Source of the DNA: Saccharopolyspora elongata
GTDB taxonomy: Bacteria > Actinomycetota > Actinomycetes > Mycobacteriales > Pseudonocardiaceae
Length of the DNA: 64,000 nt
Direction of reading: 5' to 3'
Assembly: GCF_004348985.1 (NCBI RefSeq)
Contig: NZ_SMKW01000035.1
Span: forward strand, 1-64,000
Shown here: positions 16,405-28,663 of the stretch, piece after piece
Numbering within the stretch: position 1 is the first letter of the stretch
How the letters are laid out: each line of letters begins with the position of its first letter
The notes under the pieces: model-generated
Told to the model about the DNA's origin: nothing
Seen by the model: the letters and a program-made list of their open reading frames with translations, nothing else
Database searches by the model: none
Program-made: the position numbers and the translations under genes

Positions 16405-16589
16405 CTTTGTTCTTGAAGCGCCGAAGGCGCTTAGCCCACCTACGACGCTTGCACCGCCGCGGGTTCTCAGACGTCGCCTGGCGAGGACAGCCCCGATGCC
16501 GCGTATTGGTCATACGTAAGTCGGGGCTCCCACAGTCCAGACGGCGTCTGAGGTTCCGCCACCTGCACCGCCACGCAAGACGAGTCCGG
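16405..16589 (+). repeat. Dispersed structured intergenic repeat, copy B
   Basis: It sits between ssuA and ssuD, antisense to both. The first hairpin is AAGCGCC-GAA-GGCGCTT, where the other copies have AAGCGGC/GCCGCTT: a compensatory C-G for G-C change. The main stem CTCAGACGTCGCCTGG pairs with CCAGACGGCGTCTGAG with one wobble and one mismatch. The apical stem is CGTAT-TGGTC-ATACG, against TGAAT/ATTCA in copies C and D: again paired changes around a conserved TGGTC loop. Confidence 0.9.
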
Positions 16590-16596
16590 AGAAAGG

Positions 16597-17607
16597 TCAG
16601 GCGGCGAAGCGGGTGTCGACGAATTCGGCGAACTTGAAGCGGCGCGGGATCTCCTTGGCCGTCACGAACGCGTCCGCGAGTTCCTGTTCCGAGCGGATCA
16701 CCGCGTCGTCCAGCGCGACCGGCACGTCCGGCCCCAGTTCGGTGGCGCGCCGTGTCACCTCGATCGGCAGCCCGGTGTCCGCGGACCAGGCCTGCGCGCG
16801 CTGCTCGCGGTTGCCGTCGGCGAAGCGCTGCGCCTTGGCCAGCCGCACCAGGTAGTCGGCGATGGCGGTGTTGCGTCCCGCATCGGCCAGCGCGGCCGGG
16901 CCGGCGACCTGGAAGCTCAGGCCGTTGGCGGTGCCCTGCCCGTCGGCGATCGTCCTGGCGCCCGATTCCAGCTGGATCTGCGAGTAGTACGGGTCCCAGA
17001 TCGCCCACGCGTCCACGGAGCCCTGCTTGAACGCGCCGAGCGCGTCGGAGGGCTGCAGGAACACCAGCTCGACGTCGTCGGGCGTGAGCCCGGCCGCGCG
17101 CAGCGTCAGGAGGATCTGGCCGTGCGCCGAACTGCCCTTGGCGACCGCGATCTTGCGGCCCCGGAGCTGATCGCGGCCCCGCAGCGGCGAGTCCGGCAGC
17201 ACCACCAGGGCATCGCTCGCGACGTTGCCCTTCGACGCGGCGATGATCTTGATCTTCGCCCCGGCCGCGGCGGCGAACAGCGGCGGAGTGTTGCCGACGC
17301 CGCCGAGGTCGATGGCGTCCGCGGACACGGCTTCCAGCAGCGGCGGGCCGGACGGGAAGGTCGCCCACTGCACGGTGTACGGGAAGTCGTCCAGGCCGGC
17401 CGACCGCAGCAGGGAACGGGAATTGCCCTTCTGGTCGCCGACGCGCAGGGTCACCCGCGCCAGCTGCCCGGCGTCGACCGGCGCGGGCACCGGCGCCTGG
17501 GCCGGGTCGCCGCGGCCGCTCGCGCAGGCGCTGAGCAGCCCGGCGGAGGTGGCGGAAAGAGCAAGGACAGCAAGGAATTCACGACGACGCACGGTCGATT
17601 GCTCCAT
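16597..17607 (-). CDS. ssuA: Aliphatic sulfonate ABC transporter, substrate-binding lipoprotein
   Basis: A 336-residue periplasmic-binding-type lipoprotein. The N-terminus has RRREFL (Tat-like RRxFL) followed by a hydrophobic stretch and the lipobox LSAC with C28, so Tat export and lipid anchoring are likely. The mature part fits the SsuA/NitT/TauA family (RVGDQKGNSRSLL, FLQPSDALGAFKQGSVDAWA). It should deliver sulfonates to SsuBC for desulfonation by SsuD downstream. Absence of the transporter core nearby is odd. Confidence 0.9.
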   Translation of the reverse strand: MEQSTVRRREFLAVLALSATSAGLLSACASGRGDPAQAPVPAPVDAGQLARVTLRVGDQKGNSRSLLRSAGLDDFPYTVQWATFPSGPPLLEAVSADAIDLGGVGNTPPLFAAAAGAKIKIIAASKGNVASDALVVLPDSPLRGRDQLRGRKIAVAKGSSAHGQILLTLRAAGLTPDDVELVFLQPSDALGAFKQGSVDAWAIWDPYYSQIQLESGARTIADGQGTANGLSFQVAGPAALADAGRNTAIADYLVRLAKAQRFADGNREQRAQAWSADTGLPIEVTRRATELGPDVPVALDDAVIRSEQELADAFVTAKEIPRRFKFAEFVDTRFAA

Positions 17608-17905
17608 CGTTGCGGGGGAAGTGGCACGCCTGCGGGCAGCGCGAAGCGGCCCGGGAAGGGCGGGGATCAGCGCGAAGAGGTCAGCAGGGACGACATGCGG
17701 AACTGGCCTGCCGTCGCAGATCGACGTGCAGGCGCCAGGTCAACGCGAAGCGTCCGGACACGATCACGATGCTGTCAGCCGCCTGGCGGAGGAGTCAACG
17801 AGGAGCGGAAGGCTCCCACGGATCGAGAACGCCCGGCTCCCGCGGGCCGCTGGGAGCGCGGCGGCCATCGTCCGGCCACTGTGGATGGTGATCGGAGTCG
17901 GCGGC

Positions 17906-18172
17906 TCATTCGAGCCGGATGTGCCAGTTGCGGGAGAAGAACACGATCGCGGCCAGCGCCCCGGCGGACAGCACGCCGCCACCCTCGCCGAGGAAGAGGC
18001 ACACCACAGCAACGAGCGCCGCGAACACCACCAGCGTCATCCGCGGCGACATCAGAGCCCAGATCCGCCGCCACGCGCTGGTCTCCGTCAAGCGGCGGGC
18101 CAACTTGGGGTCGTCGCCGGCGAGCTGCTGCTCGATCTCCCTCAGGCGGCGCCGCTCGTCCCTCGGTAGCAT
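17906..18172 (-). CDS. DUF3040 small membrane protein
   Basis: An 88-residue protein from ATG 18172, with GGAGG 6 nt upstream; an in-frame ATG at 18250 is less likely because DUF3040 proteins begin at MLPRDERRRLREIEQQL. The charged N-terminal helix (LREIEQQLAGDDPKLARRL) is followed by two hydrophobic helices at about 43-60 and 63-82. Function is unknown. A second member is at 63371-63649. The 300 bp downstream, to the ssuA start, show no further gene. Confidence 0.8.
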   Translation of the reverse strand: MLPRDERRRLREIEQQLAGDDPKLARRLTETSAWRRIWALMSPRMTLVVFAALVAVVCLFLGEGGGVLSAGALAAIVFFSRNWHIRLE

Positions 18173-18307
18173 GGCCACCTCCAACGGTCCATCCGCCTCG
18201 TTGAACAAGTATTGCAACGATGTCCTCCGCTGTGAAGGGTCCATTGGCACGGTTGCCGGTTCCTGCGGCTAACCTGTGTCCGCAGTCGTCGCGGCAGGGA
18301 GCTTCCG

Positions 18308-18673
18308 ATGGAGATCTGGGTCAACCCGGCATGTTCGAAATGCCGTTCGGCGGTGTCGCTGCTGGACGAGGCGGGCGCGGAGTACACCGTGCGCCGGTAC
18401 CTCGACGAGCCGCCGACGGCCGCCGAGTTGGCCGAGGTGCTGGACCGGCTCGGGCTGGAGCCGTGGGACATCGCCCGGACGGCCGAGCCGGTGGCGAAGG
18501 AGCTCGGCCTGAAGACCTGGGGCCGGGAGCCGGCGGACCGGGACCGGTGGATCGAAGCGCTGGTGGCGAACCCGAAGCTCATCCAGCGCCCGATCATCAC
18601 GGCCGACGACGGCACCACGGTCGTCGCCCGGACCCCGGAGGCCGTGCGATCGGTGCTGCCGGGGACCGACTGA
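18308..18673 (+). CDS. ArsC/Spx-family thioredoxin-fold protein
   Basis: A 121-residue protein opening MEIWVNPACSKCRSAVSLL. The CxxC (C9, C12) of the thioredoxin-like fold is present, as are the LDEPPT loop and NPKLIQRPIITADDG, the ArsC signature around the substrate arginine. Glutaredoxin-coupled ArsC enzymes reduce arsenate; many homologues of this size have no proven arsenate activity. No ars operon is adjacent, so arsenate reduction is only one option. Confidence 0.85.
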   Translation: MEIWVNPACSKCRSAVSLLDEAGAEYTVRRYLDEPPTAAELAEVLDRLGLEPWDIARTAEPVAKELGLKTWGREPADRDRWIEALVANPKLIQRPIITADDGTTVVARTPEAVRSVLPGTD

Positions 18674-18724
18674 CCGGCGGGGAAGGTCGGCCCTTCCCGC
18701 CGGACGCCTCCGGCGGATACGAGA

Positions 18725-18757
18725 ACGGGGGCGGGCGCTCCTCGCGCCCGCCCCCGT
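18725..18757. terminator. Rho-independent terminator between arsC-like and clpC-like genes
   Basis: Perfect 14-bp stem (ACGGGGGCGGGCGC with its complement) around TCCTC, followed by GTTTT on the + strand. It lies between convergent genes and probably serves both. Confidence 0.85.
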
Positions 18758-18768
18758 GTTTTGCCTGA

Positions 18769-21255
<2,487 letters not shown>

Positions 21256-21300
21256 TCCTAACCTCCTCGCGACGGTGTTGCTGGCTTCCGCCGCCATCTA

Positions 21301-21321
21301 CTTGAGTCCGTTGCTGTCAAC
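21301..21321. promoter_or_regulatory. HAIR-like HspR operator candidate
   Basis: CTTGAGT, 7 bp, then TGTCAAC, against the actinobacterial HAIR consensus CTTGAGT-N7-ACTCAAG. The left half is perfect and the right keeps TCAA. It is 46-66 bp upstream of the clpC-like ATG. Confidence 0.5.
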
Positions 21322-21469
21322 CAACGTCAGTCGGGTCCGGGTAATTCCAACCAGTCCCACAAGTGGCGCGCGTCACTATCTGCCGCATCGCGGCAAGCTC
21401 AACATGGTTCTTCGGCAATATTCCCAGGAGGCAATACGACCAGGCTGCCGGTCCGGCACTGGACTCTGG

Positions 21470-21883
21470 TCATGCGCGTCTGCGCCACCACGGCCAATCC
21501 GGCGGTGTTTGCGGATCATGAATCGTTCGTCGGCGGAACGCCTCGTCCAACGGCTCGACCTTGGCCGACAACGCCCGCCGGGATCGAGGACCGAGCTTGG
21601 TCAGCGCCAGCTCCAAGACGCCACGGGCTTCCGTCGGATCGCAGCACGGACATCCGTGCCGAACCGCCTCGTCGAGCAGGTGCCGGGCGTCGGAGTGGAC
21701 CGCGTGCCGCCAATCGGCCAGTGCGCGGGCGACGGAGCCCGGGGGCAGGCTTTCCGAGCGCTCCAGGACTTGGATCTCGTTGACGGCCCTGGCGGACAGC
21801 CCGTCGACGACCGGCAACTTCACGCCCGGCCGGAGCCGGCGGGGGAGAGCGGCGCGCACCGCCGCCGGCGACCTACGCGCCAT
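21470..21883 (-). CDS. Uncharacterised 137-residue protein
   Basis: Not recognised. It starts MARRSPAAVRAAL and is mostly helical and charged. A CPCC cluster lies in RHGCPCCDPTEARGVLELAL, and the tail is RRTIHDPQTPPDWPWW. The 88-residue middle part looks like a repeat-free helical bundle. It is upstream of, and on the same strand as, the clpC-like gene, separated by 214 bp that contain the HAIR-like site, so it is not in that operon. Confidence 0.6.
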   Translation of the reverse strand: MARRSPAAVRAALPRRLRPGVKLPVVDGLSARAVNEIQVLERSESLPPGSVARALADWRHAVHSDARHLLDEAVRHGCPCCDPTEARGVLELALTKLGPRSRRALSAKVEPLDEAFRRRTIHDPQTPPDWPWWRRRA

Positions 21884-21954
21884 GGCCCTTTCTGATCACC
21901 GTCACGGGCTGATGATCTCACACGCCCGACGAGGAATGAACCGCCCAAACCGCC

Positions 21955-22134
21955 CTAGGCGATCTTGGTCCACAGCGGATCGGACGTCCAGGCGCCCTCG
22001 TCGAGCTGCCGGTCGATCCCGTCGCGCAGGCACGGGCATTCCTCGGCCGGATGACCCCGGGTGCAGGTCAGGAACGGCCCCAGGCACCGCTCGGCCCTGG
22101 CCAGCCGCTCCTGCTCGGAGCGGATCGCGGCCAT
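21955..22134 (-). CDS. Uncharacterised small cysteine-containing protein
   Basis: A 59-residue frame from ATG 22134 (GGAG 6 nt upstream) with a protein-like composition: a charged helix MAAIRSEQERLARAERCLG, then LTCTRGHPAEECPCLRDGI, whose cysteines and histidine could bind zinc. A GTG at 22191 is an alternative start. Its 5' side abuts an eroded transporter gene on the opposite strand, so this may be a locus formed by a rearrangement. Confidence 0.45.
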   Translation of the reverse strand: MAAIRSEQERLARAERCLGPFLTCTRGHPAEECPCLRDGIDRQLDEGAWTSDPLWTKIA

Positions 22135-22196
22135 CCGCTGCTCCACGACCTCCTGCCAGCGCCGTTCGGGCGCATTGCCGTGCAGGATCACCGCGG

Positions 22197-22414
22197 TGCT
22201 GGCCGATGACATCGGCGGGCCGGCCGCGCAGCGGGCCATGGCAAGCGGCGGCGCAGACGGTCTGTTCGGCGCCGGTGTCACCGCCGGCCTGCACCTGAGC
22301 CTGGTGGTGGCGGGCGTGGCGACGCTGCTGGTCGCGGCGCTCATCATCGCCCTGCCGCGCGCGAAGTCACCGGAGCCCGCGCCGGCGGCGAAGACGCCTG
22401 CGATGGGGGATTGA
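22197..22414 (+). pseudogene. Remnant of an MFS transporter C-terminus
   Basis: The frame ending at 22414 reads GADGLFGAGVTAGLHLSLVV followed by a strongly hydrophobic helix and a short PRAKSPEPAP tail. This resembles the last transmembrane segment and cytoplasmic end of an MFS drug exporter. Nothing upstream continues the protein: before about 22195 the frame is the antisense of the small gene at 21955-22134. I read it as the 3' remnant of a deleted transporter. Confidence 0.5.
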
Positions 22415-22477
22415 CTTCCAGCAAGGTCGAAGTTCGAAGCTGTCCTCAGCAGATCGACGGCTTCGAAGGGGTGTGGA

Positions 22478-23107
22478 ATGGGGACTTCGGTGGAACGCAC
22501 GGTGTTCGACTCCGCCTACGAGGAGAACAGCGCTCCATGGGTGATCGGCGAGCCGCAGCCGGCCATCGTCGGGCTGGAGCAGGCCGGGGGCATCCGGGGC
22601 GCGGTGCTCGATCCCGGCTGCGGCGCGGGGGAGCACACGATCCTGCTCACCAAGCTGGGCTACGACGTCCGCGGCGTGGACTTCTCGCGGCCGGCTGTCG
22701 AGCACGCCCGGGCCAACGCCGCCGCGCAGCACGTCGCCGCCCGCTTCGAGGTCGCAGATGCGCTGCAGCTCACCGGCGGGCCGTACGACACCGTCGTGGA
22801 CAGCGCGCTGTTCCACGTGTTCGGCCCGGAGGACCGGGCGAAGTACGTGCGCAGTCTGCACGGCGTGTGCCGCCCGGGGGCGACGGTGCACGTCCTGGCG
22901 CTGGCCGACGTCGAGCCCGGCTTCGGCCCGCGCATCCCCGAGTCGGCTATCCGCGAGGCATTCGCCGGCGAGGGCTGGCGGCTGGAGGAGGTCCGGCTGA
23001 GCCGCTACCGGGGCGTCGCGCTGGGCGAGCGGGCCGAGGCGCTCGGCGTCGAGGACGGCGCGCTCGTCGACCTGGCCGCCTGGCTGGCCACCGCCGCCCG
23101 CCTCTGA
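22478..23107 (+). CDS. Class I SAM-dependent methyltransferase
   Basis: A 209-residue Rossmann methyltransferase. The glycine-rich motif I is VLDPGCGAGEHTILL; the acidic motif II follows at VRGVDFS, and DALQL marks motif III. The plan (short N-terminal helix, then core, then a C-terminal lobe with GFGPRIPESAIREAF) resembles thiopurine/TehB-type small-molecule methyltransferases. Substrate unknown. It is not closely related to the three AWNGYEG-type methyltransferases elsewhere in the window. Confidence 0.85.
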   Translation: MGTSVERTVFDSAYEENSAPWVIGEPQPAIVGLEQAGGIRGAVLDPGCGAGEHTILLTKLGYDVRGVDFSRPAVEHARANAAAQHVAARFEVADALQLTGGPYDTVVDSALFHVFGPEDRAKYVRSLHGVCRPGATVHVLALADVEPGFGPRIPESAIREAFAGEGWRLEEVRLSRYRGVALGERAEALGVEDGALVDLAAWLATAARL

Positions 23108-23168
23108 AGTCCACATTGGACCGACTGGGGGTGTGGTCCCGGCCGGGCGCGGCTGGCACACTGGGCTG

Positions 23169-23666
23169 ATGACCGAGGATGCTGCGTGCGCGGTGGCGCA
23201 CGGTGAAGCCCCGTCGGCGTCGTCCGGTGGCCGCGTGCTGGCGGCGGTGTTCGCCACGCCGGTGGCGGAATTCCTGCTGCGCTACGGCCGGGACCTCGGT
23301 TTCCGGACGATCCTGGTCGAACCGGACACCGAGCGGGCCGGGGCGGAGGCGGTCCCGGCGGTGCCGGTGCTGGGGCCGGAGGCGGACGTCGTGGTGACCG
23401 ACCACCACCGCCCGGAACTCGGCCCGCTGCTGCGCGACGTGCTCAAGCACGACGTCCGCTGGGTGGGCGTCATGGGCAACCCGCGCCACGCCGGTCCGCA
23501 CGTGGCCGCACTCCGGGATCTCGGCGTCCCGGATGCCGAGATCGAGCGGGTGCACCGGCCGATCGGCCTGAACATCGGCTCCCGCACGCCGCCGGAGATC
23601 GCCATCGCGACCCTCGCGGGCCTGCTGGCCGACCGCAACGGCAAGCCCGGCGGCTTCGCCTTCTGA
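23169..23666 (+). CDS. Stand-alone XdhC Rossmann-domain protein
   Basis: A 165-residue protein from ATG 23169. It corresponds to the C-terminal half of XdhC/CoxI proteins: GGRVLAAVFATPVAEFLLRY, VVTDHHRPELGPLL, VGVMGNPRHAG, and the signature RVHRPIGLNIGSRTPPEIAIAT. XdhC binds and protects molybdenum cofactor before insertion into hydroxylases. The N-terminal XdhC domain with its cysteine is missing, so this is a short form. It may serve the molybdenum hydroxylase at 7505-9856, the only such enzyme in view. Confidence 0.88.
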   Translation: MTEDAACAVAHGEAPSASSGGRVLAAVFATPVAEFLLRYGRDLGFRTILVEPDTERAGAEAVPAVPVLGPEADVVVTDHHRPELGPLLRDVLKHDVRWVGVMGNPRHAGPHVAALRDLGVPDAEIERVHRPIGLNIGSRTPPEIAIATLAGLLADRNGKPGGFAF

Positions 23667-23799
23667 GCCCGCCGGCCGCCCGGGTGAGGTGCGCGGACTC
23701 TCGCTTTTGCCGGGGCGATGTGGTTATGCTCCGGTCACCCAGCGCCGGGATCATGGCCCGGTGCCGAGTGTTCCGCGACCCGGGCGGGAGGGGCGCGTG

Positions 23800-24630
23800 G
23801 TGAGCGGTATCGCGTTTCGGGAACTGTCACCGGTGTCCTTTTTGGAGCGCGCGGCGGCGGTGTTCGCCGATCGTCCGGCGGTCGTCGACGGGACGCAGCT
23901 GCGGGTGTTCGCCGGCGGCGCCCCGCCGTGGCCGGCGCTGCTGGAGCGGATGACCGAGCTCGGCATCGACATCCGGCACCTCTACGGCCTGACCGAGACC
24001 TTCGGCCCGGCGGTGGTGTGCGAGTGGCAGCCGGAGTGGGACGGGCTGGCCGGCGACGAACGGGCCCGGCTGGTCGCGCGGCAGGGCATCGCGAACGTGA
24101 TCGCCGAGCCGCTGCGGGTGGTCGACGCCGAGGGGCGCGACGTGCCCGCCGACGGGCTGACGACCGGCGAGATCCTGCTGCGCGGCAACGATGTCATGCT
24201 CGGCTACTACCGGGACGAGGCGGCGACCGCCGCGGCCACGCTGGACGGCTGGTTCCGCAGCGGTGACCTCGGCGTCCGGCATCCGGACGGCTACGTCGAG
24301 CTGCGCGACCGGATCAGGGACGTGATCATCTCCGGCGGCGAGAACATCACGTCGATCGAGGTGGAGAACGCGCTCACCGCGCACCCGGACGTCCTCGAAG
24401 CGGCCGTGGTCGGCGCACCGGACCCGAAGTGGGACGAGGTCCCCATCGCGTACGTGACCCTGCGCGACGCGGCGACCGCCGACGAGGCCGACCTGATCGA
24501 CTTCGTCCGCGCGCGCATCGCGCGATTCAAGGCGCCGAAGCGGATCGTCTTCGGCGACCTCCCCAAGACGTCCACCGGCAAGCTGCAGAAGAACGTCCTC
24601 CGCGAGCGAGCCAGGACGCGGCGGCCGTGA
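23800..24630 (+). pseudogene. AMP-dependent acyl-CoA ligase with a large internal deletion
   Basis: A 276-residue frame from GTG 23800 (GGAGGGG 7 nt upstream). Residues 1-33 match a ligase start (SPVSFLERAAAVFADRPAVV) and then jump at about 23899 to the second half: LRVFAGGAPP, LYGLTETFGP, GWFRSGDLGVRHPDGY, and the catalytic lysine region KTSTGKLQKNVLRE. The usual protein is about 530 residues; the missing middle includes the ATP-binding SGTTG-x-PKG loop. The frame is intact across the junction, which suggests an in-frame deletion. Adenylation should be lost. Confidence 0.8.
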
Positions 24631-24678
24631 GGCGGCGTCGACCCGGCCCTAGGCTTCATCGTCGGCGAAGCCCAGGTC

Positions 24679-26559
<1,881 letters not shown>

Positions 26560-26566
26560 CTTAGAT

Positions 26567-26762
26567 CCTGTCTCCGACTCGTTTTGCGTGGCGGTGCGGG
26601 TGGCGGAACCTCAGGCGTCTTCTCGCTGTGGGATCCCCGACATCATGAATGACCAATTCACCACGTCGGGGCTGTCCTCGCGAGAAGACCCCTGAGAACC
26701 CGCGGCGGTGCAAGTTGCCAGGGCGGGCTAAGCGGCTGCGCCGCTTCAAAGACAAAGACAAG
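26567..26762 (-). repeat. Dispersed structured intergenic repeat, copy C
   Basis: Read on the minus strand, this copy runs from 26762 to 26567 and forms the 5' leader of recQ. The first hairpin is AAGCGGC-GCA-GCCGCTT. The main stem CTCAGGGGTCTTCTCGC pairs with GCGAGAAGACGCCTGAG, with one mismatch in 17. The inner stem is CCCCGAC/GTCGGGG and the apical hairpin TGAAT-TGGTC-ATTCA. The outer ends (CTAGAACTGAC and, inverted, CTTAGATCCTG) look like decayed terminal repeats of copy D. Confidence 0.9.
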
Positions 26763-26957
26763 TCAGTTCTAGCAGCACCCACGACTGGGCCCGGGGCCGT
26801 GCGTTCCGACATGCGGGGGCGTGTCGGGCCGCCTGTGATGTGCGTCCCGTCGGGGAGGCCGGGCCTTCGGCGGGAACAACTCGCAGGGCAGAATCGTTCG
26901 TGGAAATAGTTGAATCTCGTACTAAATGATCGGGATCTGGCCAGCGAGGGAGTTCAC

Positions 26958-28055
26958 ATGCAGTTCGGGATCTTCACGGTCGGTGACGTCACCACCGACC
27001 CGACCAACGGCCGCACGCCCTCCGAGGCCGAGCGGATCAAGGCCATGGTGCGGATCGCGCTCAAGGCGGAGGAGATCGGACTCGACGTCTTCGCCACCGG
27101 CGAGCACCACAACCCGCCCTTCGTGCCGTCCTCGCCGACGACCATGCTCGGCTACGTCGCGGCCCGGACCGAGCGGCTGGTCCTGTCCACCTCGACCACG
27201 CTGATCACCACGAACGACCCGGTGAAGATCGCCGAGGACTTCGCGATGCTGCAGCACCTCGCCGACGGCCGCGTCGACCTGATGATGGGCCGCGGGAACA
27301 CCGGCCCGGTGTACCCGTGGTTCGGCCAGGACATCCGCCAGGGCATCCCGCTGGCCGTCGAGAACTACGACCTGCTGCGCCGGTTGTGGCGGGAGGACGT
27401 GGTCGACTGGGAGGGCAAGTTCCGCACGCCGCTGCAGTCGTTCACCTCGACCCCGCGGCCGCTGGACGGCGTCCCGCCGTTCGTCTGGCACGGCTCCATC
27501 CGCAGCCCGGAGATCGCCGAGCAGGCCGCCTACTACGGCGACGGCTTCTTCCACAACAACATCTTCTGGCCCAAGGAGCACACCCAGCGGATGGTCGACC
27601 TGTACCGGCGGCGGTTCGAGCACTACGGGCACGGCGCGGCGGACCAGGCGATCGTCGGCCTCGGCGGACAGGTGTTCATGCGCAAGAACTCCCAGGACGC
27701 GGTCCGCGAGTTCCGGCCGTACTTCGACCACGCGCCGGTGTACGGCGGCGGGCCGTCGCTGGAGGAGTTCACCGAGCAGACGCCGCTGACGGTCGGCAGC
27801 CCGCAGGAGGTCATCGACCGGACGCTGGGCTTCCGCGAGTACGTCGGCGACTACCAGCGCCAGCTGTTCCTGATGGACCACGCCGGGCTGCCGCTGAAGA
27901 CCGTCCTGGAGCAGCTCGACCTGCTCGGCGAGGAGGTCGTCCCGGTGCTGCGCAAGGAATTCGAGTCGATGCGGCCCGCGCACGTGCCGGACGCCCCGAC
28001 GCACGCGTCGCTGCTGGCCGCGAAGGAAGCGAAGAAGGCGGAGGTGGCGAAGTGA
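26958..28055 (+). CDS. CE1758-family LLM-class flavin-dependent monooxygenase
   Basis: A 365-residue luciferase-like protein from ATG 26958 (GAGGGA 7 nt upstream). It starts MQFGIFTVGDVTTDPTNGRT and carries GLDVFATGEHHNPPFVPSSP and VWHGSIRSPEIAEQAAYYGD, as expected for the CE1758 branch. Such proteins use reduced FMN and oxygen; substrates are unknown. It overlaps the next gene, a CE1759-type FMN reductase, by 4 bp (GTGA), the paired arrangement known for these families. Upstream, an AT-rich stretch at 26904-26930 probably holds the promoter. Confidence 0.92.
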   Translation: MQFGIFTVGDVTTDPTNGRTPSEAERIKAMVRIALKAEEIGLDVFATGEHHNPPFVPSSPTTMLGYVAARTERLVLSTSTTLITTNDPVKIAEDFAMLQHLADGRVDLMMGRGNTGPVYPWFGQDIRQGIPLAVENYDLLRRLWREDVVDWEGKFRTPLQSFTSTPRPLDGVPPFVWHGSIRSPEIAEQAAYYGDGFFHNNIFWPKEHTQRMVDLYRRRFEHYGHGAADQAIVGLGGQVFMRKNSQDAVREFRPYFDHAPVYGGGPSLEEFTEQTPLTVGSPQEVIDRTLGFREYVGDYQRQLFLMDHAGLPLKTVLEQLDLLGEEVVPVLRKEFESMRPAHVPDAPTHASLLAAKEAKKAEVAK

Positions 28056-28663
28056 GCGAGCGGAACCTGGTCGTGATCTCGGCGGGCCTGAGCCAGCCGT
28101 CGTCCACCCGGCTGCTGGCCGACCGGCTCGCCGCGGCGACCGGCCGCGCGTTGGCGCAGCCGCCGGACATCGAGGTCGTCGAGCTGCGCGACCACGCCAA
28201 GGAGGTGGCGAACAACCTGGTCACCGGCTTTCCCGGCGCGGAGCTGCGGAAGGTGCTCGACCGGGTGGCCGCGGCCGACGGCCTGATCGCGGTGACGCCG
28301 ATCTTCCAGGCGTCCTACAGCGGGCTGTTCAAGTCGTTCTTCGACGTGGTGGAGACCGATTCGCTGGTCGGCAAGCCGGTACTGATCGGCGCCACCGGCG
28401 GATCGCCGCGCCACTCGCTGGCGCTGGAACACGCGATGCGCCCGATGTTCAGCTACCTGCGGGCGGTGGTGGTGCCGACCGCGGTGTACGCGGCGTCGGA
28501 GGACTGGGGTTCGGCGGGCGACGGAGCGGCGCTGGCCGATCGCGTCGACCGCGCGGCGGGCGAGTTCGCGGCCCTCGTCGACCACCGCCCGGCGCCCGCC
28601 CGCGCCGACGCGTTCGAAGAACCGGTCCCCTTCGAACAACTCCTGTCCCAGAACCGGAACTAG
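28052..28663 (+). CDS. CE1759-family FMN reductase partner
   Basis: A 203-residue flavodoxin-like NADPH-dependent FMN reductase from GTG 28052. It has VVISAGLSQPSSTRLLADRL (phosphate loop), VTPIFQASYSGLFKSFFD (FMN-binding P-I-F-x-x-S-Y-S-G) and LIGATGGSPRHS. It supplies FMNH2 to the monooxygenase upstream, to which it is translationally coupled. Its stop overlaps the convergent DUF899 gene by 4 bp. Confidence 0.92.
   Translation: MSERNLVVISAGLSQPSSTRLLADRLAAATGRALAQPPDIEVVELRDHAKEVANNLVTGFPGAELRKVLDRVAAADGLIAVTPIFQASYSGLFKSFFDVVETDSLVGKPVLIGATGGSPRHSLALEHAMRPMFSYLRAVVVPTAVYAASEDWGSAGDGAALADRVDRAAGEFAALVDHRPAPARADAFEEPVPFEQLLSQNRN

Noticed and set aside
18308..18673. Arsenic resistance function for the ArsC-like gene
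   Set aside because: No arsenite exporter, ArsR or second ars gene nearby; the family contains many proteins not linked to arsenate.
26649..26909. Short ORFs inside the dispersed repeat (for example with PENPRRC)
   Set aside because: They recur because the repeat recurs; base changes between copies keep hairpins, not the reading frame.
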